From Candidatus Protochlamydia naegleriophila (GTDB taxonomy: Bacteria; Chlamydiota; Chlamydiia; Chlamydiales; Parachlamydiaceae), in NCBI RefSeq assembly GCF_001499655.1, contig NZ_LN879502.1, positions 1,922,001 to 1,986,000 on the forward strand: a stretch of 64,000 nucleotides of DNA, in the 5' to 3' direction. Positions 40,245 through 49,783 of the stretch are shown here, in pieces (the first letter of the stretch is position 1; each line of letters begins with the position of its first letter). The notes under the pieces were generated by a model, which was given only the letters and a program-made list of their open reading frames with translations, made no database searches and was not told where the DNA came from. The translations under genes and the position numbers were made by a program.

Positions 40245-40479
40245 ACTGCTTAATAATTCGATACAACTCGCGAAAGCCTGCTATAAACCCAAGCAAGACT
40301 CCTAAATACATGAAATAGGGGGCCATGCCTAACTTACGATCCAACCAACTTCCAATTAACCATCCAACGATAGGCGAAACAGCCAAAACGAAGGGAATGG
40401 TTAAATATACCCCGACCTGTTTCCACTTATCGATATCCTCGTTAGAGTCGCGATCTGGATCTTCTTGTTTGTCAGTCAA
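40228..40479 (-). CDS. AtpZ-like (ATPase gene 1) accessory protein, TTG start
   Basis: The first gene of the F-type operon has about 83 residues: an acidic head (TDKQEDPDRDSNEDIDKWKQVG), then two helices with the AtpZ/Fo-gene1 motif GWLIGSWLDRKLGMAPYFMYLGVLLGFIAGFRELYRIIKQ. I chose the TTG at 40479 because AAGGAG (40486-40491) lies 6 bases upstream. A longer frame to 40539 would begin upstream of the likely promoter. Proteins of this type associate with F-type operons as assembly factors or cation channels. Confidence 0.8.
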   Translation of the reverse strand: MTDKQEDPDRDSNEDIDKWKQVGVYLTIPFVLAVSPIVGWLIGSWLDRKLGMAPYFMYLGVLLGFIAGFRELYRIIKQFGDGK

Positions 40480-40529
40480 CTGCCGCTCCTTTTCTCTCTC
40501 TGTGAAAATTGGATTGCGAATAGATGACA

Positions 40530-40557
40530 AGTATAACAAAAGCTAATATTAAGTTAA
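40530..40557 (-). promoter_or_regulatory. possible promoter of the F-type ATP synthase operon
   Basis: On the minus strand TATACT (40535 to 40530) is preceded after 16 bases by TTAACT (40557 to 40552), a fair match to a sigma-70/sigma-66 promoter. Transcription would begin about 40 bases before the TTG start at 40479. Confidence 0.4.
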
Positions 40558-40940
40558 GCGCTATTTAGAAAAAAATCACTCCGAGAGGCTCAATCTGTTA
40601 GAAAAGGATCTAAATAAAGAACTTAAAACAATAGAAATGATATTACCCTAAAGAAAAATCAGTAGAATAAGATCTTTCGATCAACTAATTAAAATATTTT
40701 CTAATTAACACAAATCATTAACCTAACTTTCACGCTCACCCAAGTTACGCCTGTTAGGATGATTCTAATACTGATGCGCATTTTCTAGACGAAGCCAAGT
40801 TTTTTATCTGAAGGAGGCAACAATATATGCTGACGCTCGTGCTGAATGCCTTGCCATACGATAGCCCGTACGGCAATAGGAGATACCACTTGCGGACAAT
40901 CATCTGATAGCCGAATGTCATCACGAGTTCAAATAGAGCC
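40558..40940. other. intergenic stretch before the F-type operon
   Basis: Mostly AT-rich. In the frame of the membrane gene upstream (40941-41366), codons continue beyond its TAG stop and a second stop (TGA) with 47 sense codons (TRDDIRLSDDCPQVVSPIAV and on) to about 40786. This could be a decayed C-terminus or chance. Confidence 0.4.
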
Positions 40941-41366
40941 CTAATAAATGACCCGGGGTGGACTCTGATTGTCGCCATACAGAATATTTTTGACCCCCAT
41001 CGATACGCAAGCAGCTCCACAAATCAATTGAGAAGTTGCCAGAGAAACTAAAAGACCGGCATCAGAAGACGTGGTGAAACCTACATGCACAGATACTGCT
41101 GCAGTAAGCAGGGTTGTACTCGCTGCAGTTAAAGCCAAAACAGTTAAAGTGCGAACTTCACTTGGTCCCCATCCAATAGAATCGAACACCTTTACCGCCA
41201 CTCCTCCTATTACCAATGCTAATGGGAATTGCAAAGCTCCTATTTTTAGAAGACTAGCAGGTGAATGACTAACTAAGTATGTGTTTATATTTCCAATTCC
41301 ATGCGCAACACAGTAACCAGCCACTACGAAAGGCCACGCCCTTGCAATCCCGCTCTCAATACTCAT
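40941..41366 (-). CDS. small multi-spanning membrane protein
   Basis: The product has about 141 residues with four hydrophobic helices rich in Ala, Val and Ser and a short polar tail (YGDNQSPPRVIY). The ATG at 41366 is preferred over one at 41375, because AAAGG then lies at a normal distance. I recognise no family. It sits between the two ATPase operons on the same strand but has no sequence feature of an ATPase subunit. Confidence 0.65.
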   Translation of the reverse strand: MSIESGIARAWPFVVAGYCVAHGIGNINTYLVSHSPASLLKIGALQFPLALVIGGVAVKVFDSIGWGPSEVRTLTVLALTAASTTLLTAAVSVHVGFTTSSDAGLLVSLATSQLICGAACVSMGVKNILYGDNQSPPRVIY

Positions 41367-41375
41367 CCTATCCAT

Positions 41376-41626
41376 CCTTTATAATGAAAAAATAATGTTC
41401 TTATTAAAAAATCCACAGCTTTAGTTTTTCCTAAAAAACCATAAAATAAACTATTATTTTAAAATAAATAAATTTTACATGTAGGAAAAAATTTTTAGTT
41501 GCAAATCAAAGCTAAAGCAAGCCGCATCTTTTAACGATAGCACAAGTGAATATAGGCTGAAAATTGAGCGATGAAGAGTTCAAAAAGAGAGCTTTATTAA
41601 GCGAGATGTAACAAAGCAAATGATTT
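41376..41626. other. AT-rich gap between the V-type operon and the small membrane gene
   Basis: No gene recognised. Runs of A/T near 41440-41490 may belong to the promoter of the membrane-protein gene at 40941-41366. Confidence 0.4.
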
Positions 41627-41661
41627 AATATAAAACCCAGGCCAAGCCTGGGTTTTATATT
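41627..41661 (-). terminator. terminator of the V-type ATPase operon
   Basis: A 16-bp perfect stem whose GC core is CCCAGGC / GCCTGGG, with AT-rich ends and a 3-base loop, 48 bases after atpK. The AT-rich outer part supplies the T-run on either strand. Confidence 0.9.
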
Positions 41662-41708
41662 AGGAATGATCATCTGTAAGGCATTCGATAATGCCCCCAG
41701 CTAAAAGC

Positions 41709-42131
41709 TTAGATGATCAAGAGGGCAAAAACGAAGGCGAAAAGTGCGAACGACTCGATAATACCAATCGCGGCAAAGCACTTACCATACACTGAAGGCT
41801 GCTTCAAGCTCGCCTGAATACCCGTTGCACACACCTTGCCTTGATAAATGGAAGAAATGCCGATTGCCAAGCCAGAGAATATGCCGATAGCAATGGCAGA
41901 TACAGGTGAAAGCGTTCCCGCTTGAATCGCTCGGCTCATTTGCAGCATCAACAAAAACCCGTAAATAACCTGCGAAGAAGGCGCTGCTGCCATACCAATA
42001 AACTTTCCATGCCCTTCCTCAGTACGACTCATGGCAGCATGCGATGCAGAGCCTGCAATCCAGCAGCCAATGCTACATCCGATACTACTCAAGCCCAAAG
42101 CCATTGCAGGACCTACCATATTGAAATCCAT
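41709..42131 (-). CDS. atpK: V-type ATPase K subunit (ring), Na+-type ion site
   Basis: The rotor-ring subunit has 140 residues, four helices in two hairpins. The carboxylate is Glu126 (IIESFALFAF) in the second hairpin only. Compared with Enterococcus hirae NtpK, whose Na+ ligands are Leu61, Thr64, Gln65, Gln110 and Glu139, this protein has Ala50, Ser53, Gln54, Gln97 (in IYQGKV) and Glu126. The 29-residue spacing between the last two is identical. The side-chain ligands are thus kept, so Na+ binding is plausible; this is inference. It is the last gene of the V-type operon. Confidence 0.95.
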   Translation of the reverse strand: MDFNMVGPAMALGLSSIGCSIGCWIAGSASHAAMSRTEEGHGKFIGMAAAPSSQVIYGFLLMLQMSRAIQAGTLSPVSAIAIGIFSGLAIGISSIYQGKVCATGIQASLKQPSVYGKCFAAIGIIESFALFAFVFALLII

Positions 42132-42149
42132 TGTGATCTCCTCATTGAT

Positions 42150-44066
42150 TTATTCGATTTTTAATAATTTGAGCGGCTGAAACTTTTTGCCTCCTCCTTC
42201 AAAGGAGTAGTGATACCATTCCAAAAAGTTAAGTCTCAAGCCGTGAATAACGCCTCCCATGGTTCCAAGCAACAGATTGACGAAGTGTGCAACCATAACC
42301 AAAAATAAAGAGGCTAAAAGTGGAAGTCCGCTTGCAATCTCATTGACGGTGGCACCAACTACCGCACCAGCGAGCCCTAATGCATAAAGGCGCAAATAAG
42401 ACAGGACATCGGCAAAAACTTGAATCAAGACAGTAATCTCAAAGATGCCTGTCCAGCCATTTTTCCAAATGGATGAGAGCCAAGCAAAAGCTATTCCGCC
42501 AATCATCAATTGCAAACCAAGCTTGCCCCCTTCTGTCAAATCCCACCCCCCAATAAAGTTGAGAAAGCTAGGCGTTTGAAGATAAGAGGGAAAATAAAGA
42601 TACGCTCCAATCAGAAAGAGTGCCCATCCCAAATTGGGAATGTTGCGCCAACCATAGCGGAGTAAAGATAAGAGCAAGTGCACAACACCAATAAAGAGTG
42701 CCAACTCAAACATGATCGAATCGCTTACCTTGCTCAAAACGACAGGCCCCCGACTCGGTTCCCAATTGGGGACGAATGAAACAAATTGATAGGCATCTTT
42801 TTCATTCCCAAGTTCAGGATACTCCTTTACCCAATGCTCATAACTGGCATCTTTATGGGCGATATGATACGCCACCTTTTTTTCCGCCAACCACTGGACA
42901 AGCGAAATCTTTCTAATGGGGTTGTTAATGTCAATCTGCATGCCAAAGAAAGACGTCATGAGAGTCCCCCAGACAATGCATCCAACGCAAAGAACGGTAA
43001 AAAGATTCAAAACCCTTTTGCCTACTCCTTTTAAATTGGGATACTTATAGCGCAAGAAAAGCGCTAGCGCCAGGTAAACGAGGCCATAGCCGGCATCCCC
43101 GATGATGAAAGCAAAAAAGAGCGTAAAGCACCAAAGGACCCATTTTGAGGGGTCTTTGTCTGAAGCTGAGGGAGTATCGTACACATGCACCAAATCTTCG
43201 CCCAAACGGCCAAAACCACTATTTTCCAAGTAGGTTGGCACCACGTCGGCAGGCTCAATGGCGACTTCGTCAGCATAGACGTTGAGCTTCTGTATCAATG
43301 CTTCCACTTGATCGACCTTAGTCGCAGGTACCCACCCCTCAACGGCAAACAGCAAACCGTCCATGGCCTGCTGTACATACGTTTGAGCATTATTGAGATG
43401 ATACCGATTCAGTTTGTCGACCAATGCCTGATGCAAAAACTCATTGTACTTGGCATATGATTTAAGTTGCTGATCGATGGCATGCTGCTCTGCCTTTGCT
43501 CCAACCATCCGCTTGCGCAAATCGCCAAGCGAGCGTTCAATCTTGATCTCAATCATCTTGTCATAGGCCACGGGACGCTCATTAATCGCTACGTAATAGT
43601 CGAGATTGTGATCCGACGCCACATAAATCAATTCCTCGGGCAATTCAGCATTCTGGAACAGATTTGGGCGAGCCACAAAGAACTGAATCCTTCGCTTCCC
43701 CTCTTTTTCAACCTCTGTCAGATCTCTCAATGAAAAATCGCCAAATACCTCAATGCGGGCAATCTCCAGCCTCAAGACCCTCATTTCTTCTTGTAACTTT
43801 TCATTGTCGCGGTGAAGAGTCAAAATGCGTTCGACAATGGCATCGTCATGAAGGCCTTGAAAGTTTTCCTCCTGTTCCATGATAGGCAAGCCACGCAGAA
43901 CTTTAATCGCAGAGGTCAGCCGCTGCACGTCCTCTGGAATATCCTTAGAAGAGCTTTGATGGGGATCGATGAAATGAATAACCCCAAGCGCCTGAGCTTG
44001 CTTAAAAAATTGCTTTTTCTCGTCTTCAGGACCCAAAAACAAGAATTTCTTAACATCTTTACGCAT
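42150..44066 (-). CDS. atpI: V-type ATPase I subunit
   Basis: The stator subunit (a/I) has 638 residues: a soluble, partly coiled N-terminal half (to about 320) and a membrane half with about seven helices. The essential Arg lies in VLSYLRLYALGLAGAVVG. The end, HGLRLNFLEWYHYSFEGGGKKFQPL, is typical of V/A-type I subunits. It directly abuts atpD (no spacer) and lies 18 bases before atpK. Confidence 0.95.
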   Translation of the reverse strand: MRKDVKKFLFLGPEDEKKQFFKQAQALGVIHFIDPHQSSSKDIPEDVQRLTSAIKVLRGLPIMEQEENFQGLHDDAIVERILTLHRDNEKLQEEMRVLRLEIARIEVFGDFSLRDLTEVEKEGKRRIQFFVARPNLFQNAELPEELIYVASDHNLDYYVAINERPVAYDKMIEIKIERSLGDLRKRMVGAKAEQHAIDQQLKSYAKYNEFLHQALVDKLNRYHLNNAQTYVQQAMDGLLFAVEGWVPATKVDQVEALIQKLNVYADEVAIEPADVVPTYLENSGFGRLGEDLVHVYDTPSASDKDPSKWVLWCFTLFFAFIIGDAGYGLVYLALALFLRYKYPNLKGVGKRVLNLFTVLCVGCIVWGTLMTSFFGMQIDINNPIRKISLVQWLAEKKVAYHIAHKDASYEHWVKEYPELGNEKDAYQFVSFVPNWEPSRGPVVLSKVSDSIMFELALFIGVVHLLLSLLRYGWRNIPNLGWALFLIGAYLYFPSYLQTPSFLNFIGGWDLTEGGKLGLQLMIGGIAFAWLSSIWKNGWTGIFEITVLIQVFADVLSYLRLYALGLAGAVVGATVNEIASGLPLLASLFLVMVAHFVNLLLGTMGGVIHGLRLNFLEWYHYSFEGGGKKFQPLKLLKIE

Positions 44067-44702
44067 CTAGATTCCTTCCTGTTGCACTGCAGAACGAGCT
44101 TGCTTGCTAGCTTCAATCTTTGCCTTGGCTACTTTAGCACGCGACACGGCCGCCAGCTGCTGATCGCCTAAAAACACCTTAATGGTGCGAATATTTTCGA
44201 TAGCCCGGGGAATCAAAATTTTCTCAAAGAGATTGACCCGAATGGACACTTCGCGCCACTCTTTTTCAAGCGCCTGCTTTTGTTCATTTGCAATTTTAAT
44301 ATGCTCACACACTTCCACAAGCGAACGCAATCCCAAAATAGCCGAGTCAACCCAAGGGGAAGTCTCAAACAGACTGTAGGTAAAATCTTCGAACTCAATC
44401 CCTTCAAAATATGGCACTTCGACTCCGGCAATGTTCTCATAGCGCTTCGCAACGCTCTTTATACGCACGGCCTGCATAGGATCAATGCTTGTTTTAGTCG
44501 CAAGCAGGCTGCTAAAGACATTGACCTCTTTCTGCTTTTTTTCGAGCAGTTGCTCAAGCCGATGAATTTCCAGGCGTACCTCTTGCACCTCCGCTTGCAG
44601 CATCGCTTTTTTAAGCTGCAAAGTCGGCAAGTACTTTTCGAGCTGCGCCAAGCGAGTCTGCTGATCGCGCAATTCATTTTTTGTTAACTTCACTTCTGCC
44701 AC
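44067..44702 (-). CDS. atpD: V-type ATPase D subunit
   Basis: The central-stalk subunit has 211 residues. Two long helices flank a short middle: VKLTKNELRDQQTRLAQLEKYLPTLQLKKAMLQ at the start is the typical V/A-type D pattern, and VNLFEKILIPRAIENIRTIKVFLGDQQLAAVSRAKVAKAKI is the matching C-terminal helix. It is located between atpB and atpI in the normal bacterial V-type order. Confidence 0.94.
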   Translation of the reverse strand: MAEVKLTKNELRDQQTRLAQLEKYLPTLQLKKAMLQAEVQEVRLEIHRLEQLLEKKQKEVNVFSSLLATKTSIDPMQAVRIKSVAKRYENIAGVEVPYFEGIEFEDFTYSLFETSPWVDSAILGLRSLVEVCEHIKIANEQKQALEKEWREVSIRVNLFEKILIPRAIENIRTIKVFLGDQQLAAVSRAKVAKAKIEASKQARSAVQQEGI

Positions 44703-44738
44703 AGATGACTCCCCATGCGAATTTAGAATTTCCCTTTC

Positions 44739-46052
44739 TTAGACTGTTTGAATAGCCTGTGGCCAATATTTAGAAACAACGGCCTGCTTAATTCCAACTT
44801 CATTTGGCTGAAAGCACTCAGCCAATGTTTCCCACCCTAAGTCCAAAGCCTGTTCTAAGGTATAATTCACTTCGAGATTCATCATCCGATCTTCAAAAAG
44901 ATGAGAGTAAGCGAGCAGCTTTTCATCCCAGCGAGAGAGCTTAAATCCCATCGCTTGTCTTTCACGCGCTTTTTTAGATTCTGCATATAAGCGAATCATG
45001 GCATTCGCAAGCTCTCCATGGTCTTCACGCGTGACTTTACCGATGACCAATTGCTTTAAACGGGACAGCGATCCAAAAGGATCAATCCGTCCATGATGCA
45101 AGTAAAACTGCCCTTCCGTGATGTAGCCCGTATTATCAGGAACCGGGTGCGTGACATCATCTCCAGGCATTGTTGTCACACCAATGACCGTAATCGAGCC
45201 GCTTCCTTCGATCGATACCGCCTTTTCATAGCGGGAAGCTAAGTCCGAGTAAAGCGATCCCGGATAGCCGCGGTTCGATGGAACCTGGTCCATCGTAATG
45301 GCAATCTCTTTAATCGCATCGGCAAAAGCAGTCATGTCGGTCAATAAGACCAAGACGTTCTTACCATCCGTCGCAAAGCGCTCTGCACAAGCAAGCGCCA
45401 TATCAGGCACGAGGAGGCATTCGACGGCCGGATCTGTCGCACGATGAATAAACATCACCGTCTTATTCATCGTTCCAGCAGCCTCTGCATTGTCGATAAA
45501 GGCCTGATACTCTTTAAATGTGAGCCCCATTCCACCAATGACGACGACATCGGCATCGGTCTGATTGGCAATACGCATGAGCAACGCATTGTAAGGTTCG
45601 CCGGGAACTGAGAAAATTGGAATCTTTTGCGATCTGACTAAGCAGTTAAAGACATCGATCATCGGAATATTTGTACGAACCATATCGCGCGGAACAATCC
45701 TTTTAACAGGATTGAAAGAGGTCGTTCCGATATCAATAGACTCTCCAACAACTTGCGGGCCGCCGTCAACCGGCGCTCCTGCGCCACTCAAACGCCTTCC
45801 TAGCAAAGCATCCCCATAAATGGCCTGCATTTGACGGTTCAAAAAGGTGACCCGGTCACCTGTGGAAATTCCACGCGTGCTTTGAAAAACCTGCAGCGTC
45901 ACTTGGTCGCCATCAATGCGCAACACAGAGGCGTAGATGCTGCGTCCATCTTTTAAATCTACACGTGCAAGCTCCCCAAGACCCACCCCTTCGGCTGTGA
46001 CTGTGATCAAGTTGCCGCGCATATTATTGATTCGATCGTAAACAATTTTCAT
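44739..46052 (-). CDS. atpB: V-type ATPase B subunit
   Basis: The non-catalytic nucleotide-binding subunit has 437 residues. The Walker A position is degenerate ([15 protein letters not shown]), as expected for B. Landmarks are NGPPVDGG-like [13 protein letters not shown], the signature [42 protein letters not shown], and [20 protein letters not shown]. It lies 25 bases after the catalytic subunit gene. Confidence 0.96.
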   Translation of the reverse strand: MKIVYDRINNMRGNLITVTAEGVGLGELARVDLKDGRSIYASVLRIDGDQVTLQVFQSTRGISTGDRVTFLNRQMQAIYGDALLGRRLSGAGAPVDGGPQVVGESIDIGTTSFNPVKRIVPRDMVRTNIPMIDVFNCLVRSQKIPIFSVPGEPYNALLMRIANQTDADVVVIGGMGLTFKEYQAFIDNAEAAGTMNKTVMFIHRATDPAVECLLVPDMALACAERFATDGKNVLVLLTDMTAFADAIKEIAITMDQVPSNRGYPGSLYSDLASRYEKAVSIEGSGSITVIGVTTMPGDDVTHPVPDNTGYITEGQFYLHHGRIDPFGSLSRLKQLVIGKVTREDHGELANAMIRLYAESKKARERQAMGFKLSRWDEKLLAYSHLFEDRMMNLEVNYTLEQALDLGWETLAECFQPNEVGIKQAVVSKYWPQAIQTV

Positions 46053-46077
46053 CTCTTGAGACTCTCTGGTTGCCTAG

Positions 46078-47859
46078 TTATTTGTGAGCTTGTTCTATGA
46101 AGCCTTTAATATGAGCAAAAGCTTTGCGGTATTCTTCCGATTCGAATGGAACAAAGTTCATATTTTTAATACGGTTTTGCAATTCCAAGAAAAATTCGCG
46201 CGCCTGATCATGCGTGTGAAATTTAAAATCAGTCTCGAAAATGTGATTGATCAACTCAAAAAGAGCAATCTGCCGCTTTAAAGGGCAATACGCATCCTCT
46301 TTATCAAACGCGTTTTGCTGAAGATAGCTAAAATCATAAAGCTCGGCCTTAAGATAGGTCAGCATGTCACCCATGGCAATCCCCTCTTCGCCCACGACCT
46401 CCATCCTCTTTCCAATGTCATTACCCTCAAATAAAATGCGGCGGGCACGCTTAACCATTTTATCCCACCCTTCGACTTGGTGGCTCAGTTCCTGCCCGAC
46501 AGCATCAACGTATTTAGACCACGACATCAATGGATCAATCGCAGGATAACGTCTAGAATCTGATCTGGAACGGGAAAGCCCTAAAAAGGCTCCTACAACC
46601 GCTAATGTCGCCTGGGTTACAGGCTCTTCAAAGTTTCCGCCAGCTGGGGAAACAGCGCCTCCAATGGTAATAGAACCAGGCTTGCCATGGCGCAAGGCGA
46701 CGACGCCTGAACGCTCATAAAACTCGGCAATGCGGGAAGCCAGATAGGCTGGAAAAGCCTCTTCACCTGGAATCTCTTCCAAGCGCCCAGACATTTCACG
46801 AAGCGCCTGTGCCCAACGGGACGTCGAGTCAGCCAACACCAAAACATCCAACCCCATCTGCCTGTAATATTCAGCAATAGTAATCCCCATGTAAATGGAC
46901 GATTCACGCGCAGCAACTGGCATCGAAGACGTATTGCAAATGATAACTGTGCGCTTCATTAACGTTTCGCCAGTATGAGGATCGATCAGGTGAGGAAACT
47001 CTCTCAAGACCTCAACCACCTCGCCAGCGCGCTCTCCGCATGCAACAAACAACACAATATCCACATCGGCATACTTGGAAAGATGGTGCTGTAAAACAGT
47101 CTTGCCGGCCCCAAACGGCCCCGGCGTACAAAAGGTTCCTCCTTTCATGAGAGGAAACTGCGTATCGATGATTCGCTCACCCGTATCCATCATTTTAGTA
47201 GGCTTGATTTTCTCCCCTTGCAGCATGGCATTCTTAACAGGCCATTTCTGAACCATAGTAAAAGCATGCTCTTGGCCAGCTTCATCAACAGCTTTTGCAA
47301 CAACCGTGTCAACATTGTAAGAACCAGGCCCAATGACCCATGTCAAGCGATACTTGCCAAACAACGTAAATGGAATCATGATGCGGTGCTGAAAGCGCCC
47401 TTCCCTTGTCGATCCAAGCGTATCGCCACGGACCAGCACATCGCCAACTTTGGCCGATGGTTCATAGTCCCAGCGGTGCTTGCGGTCAAGAGCTGGAAGA
47501 TAAACCCCTTTTGGCAAGAAGAAGCCGGACAGGTCAGCTACTTCGACTAGAGGATTCTGCAATCCATCAAAAATGGAACTCAATAAACCAGGCCCGAGCT
47601 CGGCCTCTAGCAGATCGCCAGTGAAAGAGACAGGGCTGTCTAATCGCACGCCTTTCGTGTCTTCAAACACTTGAATTTTTGCTTCATTGCCAATGATTTC
47701 AATAACCTCGGCTTTGAGCAAGACATCTTCGACATGCACCATTGCCACTTCGCCCTGCCGAATATTGCCTTCAAAGCGGACCTGTAAAAGATTTCCAAAC
47801 GCTTTGACAACTTTGCCCTTGGCACGTTTTTCTTTTTCAATTTCCAAAACTTGTCCCAT
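46078..47859 (-). CDS. atpA: V-type ATPase A (catalytic) subunit
   Basis: The catalytic subunit has 593 residues with Walker A PGPFGAGKTV. The non-homologous insertion found only in V/A-type A subunits (LPKGVYLPALDRKHRWDYEP) is present, as are GERAGEVVEVLREFP and the signature PAIDPLMSWSKY. The gene follows the DUF2764 gene by one base, and B follows 25 bases later. Confidence 0.97.
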   Translation of the reverse strand: MGQVLEIEKEKRAKGKVVKAFGNLLQVRFEGNIRQGEVAMVHVEDVLLKAEVIEIIGNEAKIQVFEDTKGVRLDSPVSFTGDLLEAELGPGLLSSIFDGLQNPLVEVADLSGFFLPKGVYLPALDRKHRWDYEPSAKVGDVLVRGDTLGSTREGRFQHRIMIPFTLFGKYRLTWVIGPGSYNVDTVVAKAVDEAGQEHAFTMVQKWPVKNAMLQGEKIKPTKMMDTGERIIDTQFPLMKGGTFCTPGPFGAGKTVLQHHLSKYADVDIVLFVACGERAGEVVEVLREFPHLIDPHTGETLMKRTVIICNTSSMPVAARESSIYMGITIAEYYRQMGLDVLVLADSTSRWAQALREMSGRLEEIPGEEAFPAYLASRIAEFYERSGVVALRHGKPGSITIGGAVSPAGGNFEEPVTQATLAVVGAFLGLSRSRSDSRRYPAIDPLMSWSKYVDAVGQELSHQVEGWDKMVKRARRILFEGNDIGKRMEVVGEEGIAMGDMLTYLKAELYDFSYLQQNAFDKEDAYCPLKRQIALFELINHIFETDFKFHTHDQAREFFLELQNRIKNMNFVPFESEEYRKAFAHIKGFIEQAHK

Positions 47860-47860
47860 A

Positions 47861-48643
47861 TTAATGTGTCTCCCTCACAATCGTGTCGACGATTTCTTTC
47901 CCTTTATCCTTGTCTAACTCAAACCACTTTTCAATGATAATAAGCTGTATCATGTAAGCGAGAATGCGTTCGATAGAAAAAGTATCGGCCATGCCGACCA
48001 AGCTTTCTATATAAGCCACGCGGTATTGATCAATCGCCCGCTGCAGTGCAAGAGGGTCTTCCTCGTATTTTTCAAATATAATTTTTAATTCCTGATATTT
48101 CTCAGGCGGCTCAAAGACCTTAGAGTTTTTTTGAGCCAACAACTGAGCTATTAAATCTTCTTCTGGATCCTCATACTGAAGCTCTACACTTAAGTCCCGG
48201 CCCAATTTTGCCGCCCGATACCCCGTCCAAACAAGGCGGAGCTCTCTTTCGAAATTTAAGAATTTGCGTAAAAGGGGATCCTGTTCGCTCGCTGCACTCT
48301 GAAAAAACCTAGCCAAAAGCAAAGGAAAATGGCGAATTCGCTCTTCTGTCTTTTCGTGAGTCGCAATGAAATCATACACGTAAGAAGGCAGGCCAACTTG
48401 GGTCGCAAGCGCCTCTTCAAGCTCCAACTCGTCCAATTCTCCGTGTGGATCGAGCTCCTCTCTTAACCAAAGCGATCGCAAATTCAAAATATCATAATAG
48501 CGCCTGATGATCTTTGTCTTGCGATAATCGTCTTCAGAAAGATTGTCTTTCAATAGCTTCTTAAATTCAGTAAACGAAATCTCTGGTGGAGCATCGAATG
48601 AAAGCGGCGGAAGATACGTTCCTATATAGTAATAGTTTGCCAT
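47861..48643 (-). CDS. DUF2764 protein of the V-type ATPase operon
   Basis: The 260-residue, mainly helical acidic protein begins MANYYYIGTYLPPL, as do the DUF2764 proteins that sit between atpE and atpA in chlamydial, spirochaete and Bacteroidetes V-type operons (CT309 position in C. trachomatis). No experimental role is known to me. Because these operons have no gene for the C/d-type subunit that caps the ring, it has been an obvious candidate for that role (inference). It is one base from atpA and 12 bases from atpE. Confidence 0.88.
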   Translation of the reverse strand: MANYYYIGTYLPPLSFDAPPEISFTEFKKLLKDNLSEDDYRKTKIIRRYYDILNLRSLWLREELDPHGELDELELEEALATQVGLPSYVYDFIATHEKTEERIRHFPLLLARFFQSAASEQDPLLRKFLNFERELRLVWTGYRAAKLGRDLSVELQYEDPEEDLIAQLLAQKNSKVFEPPEKYQELKIIFEKYEEDPLALQRAIDQYRVAYIESLVGMADTFSIERILAYMIQLIIIEKWFELDKDKGKEIVDTIVRETH

Positions 48644-48655
48644 CTGATTCCTTCA

Positions 48656-49282
48656 TTAATGACTAAAGATCAATTGACGGAAATCTTTGCGTACATAGTT
48701 TGCAAGCAGCTCTTTTAGCGCTTGATCGCTTAAGTCAAGCGTCATCTTCTTGCCATGAAGTCTCAATTGTGCGCCACCTGCAAAACCACCTATCTCCAAT
48801 GCTTTGCCCTTCAAACGCTTGCGTACTCCATCGAGCAGCAAGGCACTCACATCGTCGGCCGATACCTGGCGAGGAATCACAGCGCTCAAATCCGTGCTCA
48901 AGCCTTCTTTCTCAATTGCCTTCACCAAGCCGTTGATTAAATCGGCAATTAATTTGGGATCGGCAAGCTGCTTGTCTAAGGCCACCTGCAGCTCTTCGTT
49001 GAAGAGGTGATGCTCAATTTCTTGGCGTAAAGCCTCCAACGCCTGCTTTGACGCTTGCTGCAGTGAAGAGTGGAACACGTTTCGCTCCTGCTCGATTTGG
49101 CCTCTTGCTTGCTTGATCAACTGCTCGGCGTGGCGCTCAGCTTCCGCAATAATGTCTTTTGCCCGTTCATGCGCAGCCGCAATCACATCTTGCGCCTCTA
49201 CTTTTGCTGGCTCGATCGTTTCGTGACGAATCTTATCGCAAATGCGCTGAATTTTATCTTGTCCTTTCTCCAATGATTTCAT
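48656..49282 (-). CDS. atpE: V-type ATPase E subunit
   Basis: The peripheral-stalk subunit has 208 residues. The N-terminal long helix (KIQRICDKIRHETIEPAKVEAQDVIAAAHERAKDIIAEAERHAEQLIKQARGQIEQERN) and the mixed C-terminal domain have the typical layout of V/A-type E. It is the first gene of the V-type operon. The Shine-Dalgarno sequence is weak (AGG shortly before the ATG). Confidence 0.92.
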   Translation of the reverse strand: MKSLEKGQDKIQRICDKIRHETIEPAKVEAQDVIAAAHERAKDIIAEAERHAEQLIKQARGQIEQERNVFHSSLQQASKQALEALRQEIEHHLFNEELQVALDKQLADPKLIADLINGLVKAIEKEGLSTDLSAVIPRQVSADDVSALLLDGVRKRLKGKALEIGGFAGGAQLRLHGKKMTLDLSDQALKELLANYVRKDFRQLIFSH

Positions 49283-49783
49283 CTGACCTAACCAAAAAAA
49301 GGGTTATAAGAATGATTTTTAAAGGCCGAATCAAAACGATTCGGATTATTCCCTCTCGACCGGAACTTTAAGCTTATCTACCTAAAATTTAGTGCACAGC
49401 TCGAACCGCAAAAAAAAACTTCAGAGCGCATTTTTAGGGCGTTTTTTCACTACTCGCTTCTTTCAGCTAAGCGTTAGAGGCCTAAATTGCGGACAAATAA
49501 TCCCAAAGTTCAGGTTCTTCAGAGGGCAACTTTCGAATTATCTTAGTTACTCTAGCCTGCAGAGTGGGTAATTTACAAGCCTTTTATGAGCCAAAGCCCA
49601 GCACCTTTGAAAACTAATACATCCCCTCCCCTTGCCCTAGGCTAGTTTTATACACATAAAAATTTCAAACGCCCAATTGAAAAATAAAAACAAGAAAATT
49701 CAATCTATAACTAAATAAATATATTTGTTAGACTATTCAATTAACTAAAGCGGTAATATTTAAAACCTTTTAGCAGGATGGCT
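49283..49783. other. 500-base divergent region with a leader hairpin
   Basis: The region separates the V-type operon from two small membrane-protein genes. No gene is seen. A 7-bp hairpin (CCGAATC / GATTCGG, 49325-49343) is followed on the minus strand by CCTTTAAAAA, only about 40 bases before the atpE start. It could be a weak leader terminator. Confidence 0.45.

Noticed and set aside
40480-40539. Longer N-terminus for the first F-type operon gene from TTG 40539
   Set aside because: It would start at or before the predicted -10 element, while TTG 40479 has a proper AAGGAG.
40754-41020. 88-codon minus-strand frame near the F-type promoter region
   Set aside because: Overlaps the better supported membrane gene (40941-41366) in another frame; no start signal.
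49370-49420. GGTTCGAGC on the minus strand, resembling a tRNA T-arm
   Set aside because: No acceptor, anticodon or D-arm pairing could be found around it.
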